Made by a program: the position numbers and the translations under genes. This document shows, piece after piece, positions 50,320 to 55,773 of a stretch of 55,773 nucleotides of DNA. Origin of the DNA: Chloroflexota bacterium (lineage in GTDB: Bacteria; Chloroflexota; Dehalococcoidia; UBA2979); NCBI GenBank assembly GCA_947446155.1, contig CANFFZ010000001.1, positions 1-55,773 of the forward strand. The letters are read 5' to 3'. Numbering within the stretch: position 1 is the first letter of the stretch; the number at the start of each line of letters is the position of its first letter. Under the pieces are notes generated by a model. That model saw only the letters and a program-made list of their open reading frames with translations, was not told the origin of the DNA and ran no database searches.

Positions 50320-51606
50320 CTAGCGCACCGGCGGCTTCGGGCGGGCGGCGAGGGCAAAGAAGATGGATCCCACGGCGGCGAAGGCGGCGAGCAGATCGAA
50401 GCCGACGCGGTAGTTGCCGGTGGTGTCGTACACGTAGCCCGCCAGCAGCGGCCCGGCGATGGCTCCGAGGATCACCACCATGTTCGAGATCCCCATGATC
50501 TTCCCGAAGGAGGTGCGCCCGAAGTAGTCAGCACGGAGCGCAGCCATCTGCGGCCCTCGCATCCCCCAGGCGGTGCCGTGGATCACGACGAACGCGCCCA
50601 CCATGAGGGCAGTCGAGGCGTGCGACAGCAGCAGCATCCCCACCGCGTGCATCCCCATGCACCCGAAGGCGAGCATCCGCTTGCTCGCGCGGTCGCCCAC
50701 CCAGCCACCGACCAGCGTCCCGATCATGAACATCAGCGTCACCATCGAGTACACGCCGGCAGCCTTGCCGAGCGAGTAGCCCAGCGTCTCGTTCAGGTGC
50801 GACACCATGTGCACGTTCACCGCACCCACGATGAACAGCGCGGACGCATGCCCGAGCGAGATCCACCAGAACGAGGGCGCGTGGAGCGCCTCGCGGAGGG
50901 TGAAGTCGGACGAGGGGACGAGCGGCGCGCCATCGAGATCCGGTGGGACGAACAGCGCTCCATCAGGTGCGAAGCCCATCGCCGCTGGGTCGGCACGCAG
51001 GACCTGCGTGATCGGCAGCCCGACGAGCAAGACGATGATGCCCGACGCGAACGCTGTGGTGCGCCATCCGAACGCCTCGAGTGCCAGCACCGTCGTCACC
51101 GGCAGGATGACGCCGCCGAAGGCACCGCCGAGGCTCATCAGGGCCAGCGCAGTCGATCGACGTCGCTCGAACCACTGCACGACGGTGTGCGTGAGGGTGA
51201 GATACCCCATCAGGCTCGCGCCAAGCGACATGACGAGGAATGCCCCGTAGAACGTGGCCGGTGAGTTGATCCGGCTGAACAGCATGAAGCCAATCGCGAG
51301 CGTGATCATGCCCGCGCGCGCGACGGCTCGAGGCCCGACGCGGTCGAGCAGCCACCCCTGTACCGGCCCGAAGATGCCGCTCTCCATCTCGCGCACCGCA
51401 GACGCGCCGGAGAGAATCGTGCGGCTCCAGCCAAAGTCTCGATGCAGGACGACGACGTAGGAGCCGTACGCCTGCCCGAGCAGCGTCCCCTGCAGCAACT
51501 GCATCCCCGCGCCCGCAGCCACGATCCACCAGCCATAGAACACGCCGCGACCGAGCGGGCGAGCGCGTCGCTCGGTCGGCGGAGGCGTCAGGTCAGGCTG
51601 AGACAA
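50320..51606 (-). CDS. MFS transporter
   Basis: 428 residues with twelve helices. It starts RGVFYGWWIVAAGAGMQLLQG; loop 2-3 has GPVQGWLLDRVGPRAVARAGM (MFS motif A), and the second half has LVGGWVGDRASKRMLAFG. This is the oxalate/formate- and monocarboxylate-transporter-like branch (FYGWWIV opening). Substrate likely a small organic acid. The first start in frame is TTG; GTG at the RGVFYGWW codon is an alternative. Convergent arrangement is absent: it follows the broken kinase on the same strand. Confidence 0.9.
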   Translation of the reverse strand: MSQPDLTPPPTERRARPLGRGVFYGWWIVAAGAGMQLLQGTLLGQAYGSYVVVLHRDFGWSRTILSGASAVREMESGIFGPVQGWLLDRVGPRAVARAGMITLAIGFMLFSRINSPATFYGAFLVMSLGASLMGYLTLTHTVVQWFERRRSTALALMSLGGAFGGVILPVTTVLALEAFGWRTTAFASGIIVLLVGLPITQVLRADPAAMGFAPDGALFVPPDLDGAPLVPSSDFTLREALHAPSFWWISLGHASALFIVGAVNVHMVSHLNETLGYSLGKAAGVYSMVTLMFMIGTLVGGWVGDRASKRMLAFGCMGMHAVGMLLLSHASTALMVGAFVVIHGTAWGMRGPQMAALRADYFGRTSFGKIMGISNMVVILGAIAGPLLAGYVYDTTGNYRVGFDLLAAFAAVGSIFFALAARPKPPVR

Positions 51607-51666
51607 GGAGGGCGCTCGTTCCGTCGAGGGCGGCGGGCATCACAGCGATGATAGGTGCGACCGCCG

Positions 51667-52582
51667 CTACGGCCTCGGCGCCCGCCCCTGCCGAGTCGCT
51701 GCCGCCGCCCGTGCCCCAAGGGAGCGGCGCGACCACTCCACCCACTCCGGCCACTCCCTCCGGATCGCCGTATCCAGGGCTTCCAGTCCATCGAAATCCC
51801 GGTAGCACTGCGCCCGCACGAGGAACCCGTCGTCCAGGCGGCCTCGATACGTGCTCAGCACCATCGAGGCGAACGCGGGGTTCCAGTTCTGGATCAGCCG
51901 CGAGAAGTCGCGCGCGGGGTCGGAGACCTGGGCGCCCTCGAAGTCGAGGACGGCGAGGATGCGCTGCTCACCGTCGACTAGCACGTGCTCCGGCTTCAGG
52001 TCGGCGTGGATCAGCGTCAGCGGCGGCATCGTGCGCGAGGCATGTTCGAGGCGTGCGCCCGTCGCTCGTACCCAGGCCGCCGTCGGCGCACTCAGCGTAG
52101 GGGCGCACCGCTCGATCATCGGCTGGTAGGCGTCGCGCCACGGGATCGAGGGTGTTGCGCCGCAGCGTTCGCCGATCGCTGGGTCGAGCGTGTGCAACGT
52201 CGTCAGGAACGCAGCGATCGAGATGGCGAGTCGCTGCCGTGCCGCCCGCCCGGACACACGCGCGACCTCGCCGTCCACGAACCGATACAGGCCCGCCACG
52301 ACCGTTCCGTCTGCGCCCCGCAGCAGTCGAGGTTCGCGTGGCATCGGCAGGCCAGTCCGATCGAGGGCTACCGCGAGCCGGTGCTGCGCCTCGATGGTTG
52401 GTCGTGCCTCGGCCAGTCGAGGCACGCGCAGGAGCCAGTCGCCGTCGTGCGCCGGCACCCGCCGCGATGACATCCCAGCCGTTGCCGGCGATCGTGGCAC
52501 GCGATGTGTCGGCATTCTGAAGGGCGGTGCGCATGGCCTCGATGACGTCGAGGGCGAGAAGGGCGCTGGGCGGCAAGGTCAT
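51667..52582 (-). pseudogene. APH-like phosphotransferase broken by one frameshift
   Basis: The N-terminus (MTLPPSALLALDVIEAMRTALQNADTSRATIAGNGWDVIAA) reads in one frame from 52582. The rest (HDGDWLLRVPRLAEARPTIEAQHRLAVAL onward) is in another, with the switch near 52455. The catalytic loop HADLKPEHVLVDG and metal loop VLDFEGAQVSDPARDF are intact. This is an aminoglycoside-phosphotransferase-fold kinase of unknown substrate. Only one indel is needed to restore ~305 residues, so either a recent mutation or a sequence error. Confidence 0.8.
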
Positions 52583-52634
52583 GCCGCGTAGTGTCCTCGA
52601 ACGTGTCGAGCCCCGCAGTCAAGAGCCGCGTAGC

Positions 52635-52724
52635 GCGTCGCCCCCGGCGGCCGGTCCTACTTCAGCCGCGATGCATCAGGGAAAGTAGGAAAACCTGGCA
52701 TCCCGGCGGCGCCGGGGGCGACGC
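52635..52724. repeat. 90-base structured inverted repeat
   Basis: Three nested pairings: a perfect 15-bp outer stem (52635-52649 with 52710-52724), GCCGG/CCGGC (52650-52654 with 52703-52707) and TCCTACTT/AAGTAGGA (52655-52662 with 52683-52690), with a 20-base apical loop and a 12-base internal bulge. It lies in the 317-base gap between divergent genes (52583-52899). I see no other feature in that gap. Confidence 0.75.
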
Positions 52725-52899
52725 CCTTTGATCGTGCCACAGCCCGCCGAGGTTGGGTGCCCTCCGAGCGCGATTGATAGCAACTCGCAATGTCGCCTAT
52801 CTGAGGCACGGTCGGGCATGGTCGAGGCGCATTCGGGCACGCTTGCCGGGACGCGGATAATCCTCGGGCCACACCTCGAAGGGCAGCGGAGGGCTCACC

Positions 52900-53772
52900 A
52901 TGCCGACCACACCGATCAACGGCACCGACATCTACTACGAGACGTACGGCAGCGGCTTCCCGCTCGTGTTTGCACATGGTGGTTTCGGCGGTCTCGGGAC
53001 CGGCGCGGGCGGCAACGTCGCCCCGTGGGTCGAGCGCTTCGCGAAGCACTTCCAGGTCATCCTCCCTGACCGCCGCTCCTCCGGCCGCTCCGGCTTCCCG
53101 GACGTCCCTCACACGATGTCGCTCTTCGCCAGCGACATCCGAGGCCTCCTCCAGCACCTCGGTCACGACCGTGCCTTCGTCTGGGGCACCTCCGCCGGCG
53201 GCCCCATCGCCACCACCTTCGGCCTCGAACACCCCGAGGCCGCCGCGGGCATCGTCATCGCCGAGACCGCCCCGTGGCTCTCGCGCGACCCCGACCTCCT
53301 CGGCAAACTGCGCGACCGCATCGGGGTCCTCAACACGCGCGGCGTGGACGCGGCCTACGAGGCACGTCGGGAGGGTGGCACGGTCGGCCTCAATCTCTTC
53401 GCCGCGCAGCGTCCCGCAGCGACTGAGGAGGAGCAGCGCTCTCGCGACGCACGTCGCGCCGCGATCCAGGCGCAACTCGCGCTGGTGCCGAAGGAGGAGC
53501 GCGTCTCGAAGTACGGCGCAGAACTCCGCACCTACGCCGCGCACCTCGGCTTTGACGCTTCGAAGCGCATCCGCGAACTGAAGATGCCCGTGCTCGTCGT
53601 CTACGGCACCGGCGACACCGTGTACCCCGAGGTCCCGTGGACCGACCTCACCGCCGGCATGCCCAACGTCGAGGTCCGCCTGTTCGAGGGCCAGGAGCAC
53701 GGCGCCGCCAGCAACACCCCCGAGGGCGAAGCGGCCATCCTCGACTTCCTGCGGAAGCACGCGCCGAAGTAG
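52900..53772 (+). CDS. alpha/beta hydrolase
   Basis: 290 residues. INGTDIYYETYGSGFPLVFAHGGFGG starts the fold, FVWGTSAGGPIATTFGLEHPE is the elbow with the nucleophilic Ser, VLVVYGTGDTVYPEVPW carries the acid, and LFEGQEHGAASNTPEGEAAILDFLRKH the His. A typical esterase/lactonase/epoxide-hydrolase-like member of unknown substrate. GGAGGG ribosome site. A long antisense open frame on the other strand is a codon-bias shadow. Confidence 0.9.
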   Translation: MPTTPINGTDIYYETYGSGFPLVFAHGGFGGLGTGAGGNVAPWVERFAKHFQVILPDRRSSGRSGFPDVPHTMSLFASDIRGLLQHLGHDRAFVWGTSAGGPIATTFGLEHPEAAAGIVIAETAPWLSRDPDLLGKLRDRIGVLNTRGVDAAYEARREGGTVGLNLFAAQRPAATEEEQRSRDARRAAIQAQLALVPKEERVSKYGAELRTYAAHLGFDASKRIRELKMPVLVVYGTGDTVYPEVPWTDLTAGMPNVEVRLFEGQEHGAASNTPEGEAAILDFLRKHAPK

Positions 53773-53824
53773 GGCGAGAGGCCGGAACGCCACCGCGCAT
53801 GGGGACACCGAGGAGGAGAAAGCA

Positions 53825-54330
53825 ATGACCACTCGACAGGAACTGCAGAGGCGATCACGGCAGCCGATGCTCGGCTGGACCGCCTGCAAGCGCTCATCGA
53901 GCAATATCAGCACGACGCGTTGCTGGACGACGGTGGCAAGTGGAGCGTCCGCGACTGTCTGAGTCACGTGGCTGCGTCGGCGCGAGTGTCGATGGCGGGA
54001 CGCCGCGCTCTCGACAGCGTCCGCGGTGAGGCGCGTCCGGCCGCTGCTGGCGGACCGTCGATCGACGAACGCACGGCTCAACAGGTCACCGAGCGCAAGG
54101 ACAAGTCGATTGCGGACCTGATCGCGGAGACGAAGCAGGCACACGCCGCGGCGCTCCAGGATCTCGCCGCGATGACCGACGCCGATCTGGCGACCGCGGT
54201 ACCGGCGCCTGCCCCAGACCGTCCCGGCAGCAGCGTGGCAGGGGCGACACTTCGCATGTTGGAGTTCCACGAGGGCGGTCAGGTCGATCGCATTGAGAAC
54301 GCGCTACGACTGCGGACCCGTTGGACCTAG
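53825..54330 (+). pseudogene. DinB-like gene with an early frameshift
   Basis: Starts with a strong GGAGGAG site and MTTRQELQ, then the frame shifts near 53848 and continues as EAITAADARLDRLQALIEQYQHDALLDDGGKWSVRDCLSHVAASARVSMAG to a C-terminal LRMLEFHEGGQVDRIENAL. Restoring one G in CAGAGGCG would give MTTRQELQEAITAADARL, matching the paralogue at 13585-14058. The conserved His residues of DinB proteins are present, so the lesion is a single deletion, possibly a sequence error. Confidence 0.8.
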
Positions 54331-54388
54331 CGGCAGGTGCCGGTTCGGCAGCGTCGAGTGCCGCCAGCGACTACTCGGGTCTCGCAGG

Positions 54389-54613
54389 CTAGCGAGGCCG
54401 AGGCGGCGGTGGCCCTGCTGGAGCGATCGGCATACCCGGTAGAAACGGGGGTGGGCCACGGTGCTTGGTGCTGTCTCCGATGATCTCGTCGCCGGGCTGA
54501 CAGTGCGCTTCGCTATCTCCAGAGACGAAGCAGTAGGTCCGGTCGTCGAAGAAGATCCGGCCGTTACCGTCTGGCCAAACGTCACGAACTCCGGGGATCG
54601 ATGCCGCCAGCAC
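54389..54613 (-). CDS. hypothetical protein, possibly frame-broken at its start
   Basis: A GTG-started frame of 74 residues: ASIPGVRDVWPDGNGRIFFDDRTYCFVSGDSEAHCQPGDEIIGD, then a Pro-rich tail. The same frame upstream encodes an evident membrane helix (LLTIWLLAATAAWVASFTIAIV) but has no start codon. An ATG at 54704 (MSNRA) would join it if one base were removed in the TAAAAG run. I read it as a single-helix exported protein whose first codons are displaced by an indel. Two Cys residues may form a disulfide. Confidence 0.4.
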   Translation of the reverse strand: MLAASIPGVRDVWPDGNGRIFFDDRTYCFVSGDSEAHCQPGDEIIGDSTKHRGPPPFLPGMPIAPAGPPPPRPR

Positions 54614-54735
54614 AATCGCGATGGTGAACGAGGCGACCCAGGCCGCGGTTGCCGCGAGTAACCAGATGGTGAGCAGTCCTGCCCTTTTACGCGCGGTTCG
54701 ACATTTTCGAGGAATCTCCGACCGACCGTCTGCAC

Positions 54736-55141
54736 CTCTTCGTATTGATGAAAGACCTCAGGGAAGAATTAGAGCGTGCGAGCGTCTGAGAATCCCAAAG
54801 CTTCGTCGCCGGCTAAGCATGTCGTAAAGCAGAGAGAACGACGTTCCCAGGCGACGGGGCAGAGCGGGTCAAGGCTCGCCGGAGGCGACCGCGAAGCGGC
54901 TGTGGCCTTGAATCGCGGGTCAGTCGAGCGAGCCTGACCCTAGGGGCAGCGTTCACGGAGTGGGCGCGGCCCGTTCCATGCGTCGGACGGGTAGCCGGTC
55001 GGTGTGACCGCTTCCCTGCGTGAGGCACAGAGGACGGGCGGCATTCCCGTTGGAGGACGAGTGGCATCAACCCAGGGCGCGCGGTTCTGCGGCATAGTGC
55101 AGGAGCTGCCGGGGCACCCGCCCGGATGCGATCGTGGACAC
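54736..55141. other. gene-free region left of tRNA-Asp
   Basis: I find no gene. Elements seen: a hairpin GGGTCAG/CTGACCC (54917-54923 with 54934-54940), two copies of the word GCGGGTCA about 50 bases apart, and a short 10-base match to the conserved CTAAGCATGT of tmRNA at about 54816, without the rest of that molecule. Reading frames on either strand look like shadows. Confidence 0.4.
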
Positions 55142-55170
55142 GACAACGCCGCCCGAAGGGCGGCGTTGTC
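55142..55170 (-). terminator. tRNA-Asp terminator with UUCG loop
   Basis: A 13-bp perfect stem (55142-55154 with 55158-55170) closes on C-UUCG-G when read on the tRNA strand, 12 bases beyond the tRNA 3' end. UUCG-capped stems are common in terminators. No T tract. Confidence 0.7.
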
Positions 55171-55181
55171 TTGAGCGAAAT

Positions 55182-55259
55182 GGCGACCCCGATCGGATTC
55201 GAACCGACGGTCTCCACCGTGACAGGGTGGCGTGTTAGGCCTCTACACCACGGGGCCGC
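55182..55259 (-). tRNA. tRNA-Asp (anticodon GTC)
   Basis: A full cloverleaf on the minus strand. Acceptor GCGGCCC pairs with GGGTCGC (one G-U), the D arm is present, anticodon stem CCACC/GGTGG holds loop CTGTCAC (anticodon GTC), and the T arm is GTCGG-TTCGAAT-CCGAT. The 3' CCA is not encoded. Strong identification. Confidence 0.95.
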
Positions 55260-55366
55260 GAAAGCAGAACCTACCGTAGCGACGCCCGTTCCCGTGGTCA
55301 ATGTCGAGTCGGCTCGGGGAAGCGTCGGAGGGGCGGGCTGAGCGTGCGCCCTCGGTGGGTGGGCCG

Positions 55367-55372
55367 TAGAAT
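55367..55372 (+). promoter_or_regulatory. possible -10 element (TAGAAT)
   Basis: TAGAAT is 21 bases before the ATG of the small membrane protein, implying a very short leader. No clear -35. Confidence 0.3.
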
Positions 55373-55393
55373 CGAGGGTGAAAGAGGCACCGT

Positions 55394-55636
55394 ATGCCCA
55401 GCACCCCGCCCCGCCGTCGACTGACCCGTGTCGCCCCGCCTCGGCCGACCTACGACGGCGCTCCGCTGCCCGTGGCGGCAGCGTCCGAGCACACCTCACG
55501 GCAGGCGCTGCGGCCGACGGCCTACGTCGCCCGTGAGGCGGTCAACGTGAAGATGGAACTCCGGCGCGTCGCCGGGGTGACCGCGACCTGCTTCGGGCTG
55601 CTCGCGATCCTCGCCATCATCGACCGAGTGCAGTAG
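55394..55636 (+). CDS. small membrane protein with C-terminal anchor
   Basis: 80 residues. A basic, Pro-rich cytoplasmic N-terminus (about 55 residues) with a conserved-looking RPTAYVAREAVNVKMELRRV stretch precedes a single C-terminal helix (VAGVTATCFGLLAILAIIDRV). A tail-anchored small protein; function unknown. The preceding tRNA is on the other strand. Confidence 0.6.
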   Translation: MPSTPPRRRLTRVAPPRPTYDGAPLPVAAASEHTSRQALRPTAYVAREAVNVKMELRRVAGVTATCFGLLAILAIIDRVQ

Positions 55637-55683
55637 AGAATCGACCGGGTGTAGTAGGCACCCTTCCGCGCAGGCCTCGAAGG

Positions 55684-55773
55684 TCAGCGCAGGCGGTTTG
55701 ACACCGTACTCACCGCGATCAGCAGCAGGAAGATCCCGGCGAAGTCGCGGATCAGCGTCGTCGAGTCGCCACC
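55684..55773 (-). CDS. C-terminal end of a membrane protein (partial)
   Basis: Open from the right edge to a TGA at 55684-55686, 29 residues visible: GGDSTTLIRDFAGIFLLLIAV then STVSNRLR. It shows one hydrophobic helix and a short basic tail. Too little remains to name a family; the start lies outside the window. Confidence 0.5.
   Translation of the reverse strand, partial: GGDSTTLIRDFAGIFLLLIAVSTVSNRLR

Noticed and set aside
52657..54270. A 537-residue open frame on the minus strand
   Set aside because: It is antisense to the alpha/beta hydrolase and DinB genes, has low-complexity Arg/Gly/Ala composition and no recognisable domain. High GC makes long shadow frames common.
54780..54900. Possible tmRNA fragment (CTAAGCATGT match)
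   Set aside because: Only ten bases match; there is no tRNA-like acceptor, no T arm GTTCGA in the right place and no tag-peptide frame. A chance match is plausible.
55182..55259. tRNA-Asp as an integration site for an island to its left
   Set aside because: No integrase and no repeat of the tRNA 3' end was found in the window, so there is no support beyond a nearby run of broken genes.
1..55773. CRISPR array, prophage or insertion sequence
   Set aside because: I saw no regularly spaced repeats, no transposase or integrase, no terminal repeats with target duplications and no phage structural genes.

Overview
The window is high-GC DNA (about two-thirds G+C) with densely packed, mostly short operons and a single tRNA. 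The gene mix points to a free-living heterotrophic bacterium, most likely Chloroflexota of the Dehalococcoidia/Tepidiformia/SAR202 kind. It includes a DUF5679 zinc-ribbon protein, CaiB-type CoA-transferase, crotonases, MmgE/PrpD, a luciferase-like monooxygenase with a flavin reductase, many ABC exporters and no outer-membrane components. The taxonomic call is an inference from gene content; no rRNA or phylogenetic marker is present. There is no phage, transposase, CRISPR array or classical defence island.

Layout. 0-8.2 kb: DUF5679 protein, a gap with a parS-like 16-mer, a Cys-rich heavy-metal-associated protein, M3 peptidase, flavin monooxygenase/reductase pair, a frame-broken envelope protein containing a perfect 20-bp hairpin, and a hydrolase / 28-residue membrane peptide / amidohydrolase operon. 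8.4-14.1 kb: DrrAB-type ABC exporter, two small zinc-binding proteins, TauE/SafE and EamA transporters, methyltransferase plus DinB-like protein. 14.1-18.1 kb: a heterodimeric ABC exporter with one degenerate ATP site and an unusual C-terminal extension. 18.3-26.9 kb: YgjP-like peptidase, thioesterase, divergent phosphoesterase, a KimA-like potassium transporter behind a possible c-di-AMP riboswitch, two secreted LGI-repeat paralogues, YbaK, DedA and a beta-carbonic anhydrase.

26.9-28.7 kb is a graveyard: an amino-acid ABC ATPase with two frameshifts and a ruined Walker A, the tail of its permease, and an unrecognised gene with a stop and two frameshifts. 28.8-34.7 kb: MacAB-like adaptor/ATPase/permease operon and a GT39 glycosyltransferase. 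34.7-39.6 kb: amidase lipoprotein, double-domain CoA-transferase, enoyl-CoA hydratase and an SRPBCC gene interrupted by TGA. 39.7-42.1 kb: an atypical orphan ORF beside a two-domain RecB-like/DEDD nuclease. 42.2-54.7 kb: GDT1-type manganese exporter, MmgE/PrpD, crotonase, iron-ADH-like enzyme, secreted proteins, FKBP, hydrolases, MFS transporter and frameshifted kinase and DinB genes. The right edge holds tRNA-Asp and small membrane proteins.

The most striking sequence-level signal is not a gene. The hexamer CCTCGA/TCGAGG, and the octamer CCTCGATG, recur at roughly ten times or more the frequency expected from base composition, in coding and non-coding DNA alike. Several genes are broken by single-base indels. 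Some may be assembly errors, but the 27-28.7 kb cluster also carries substitutions in catalytic motifs and looks truly decayed.
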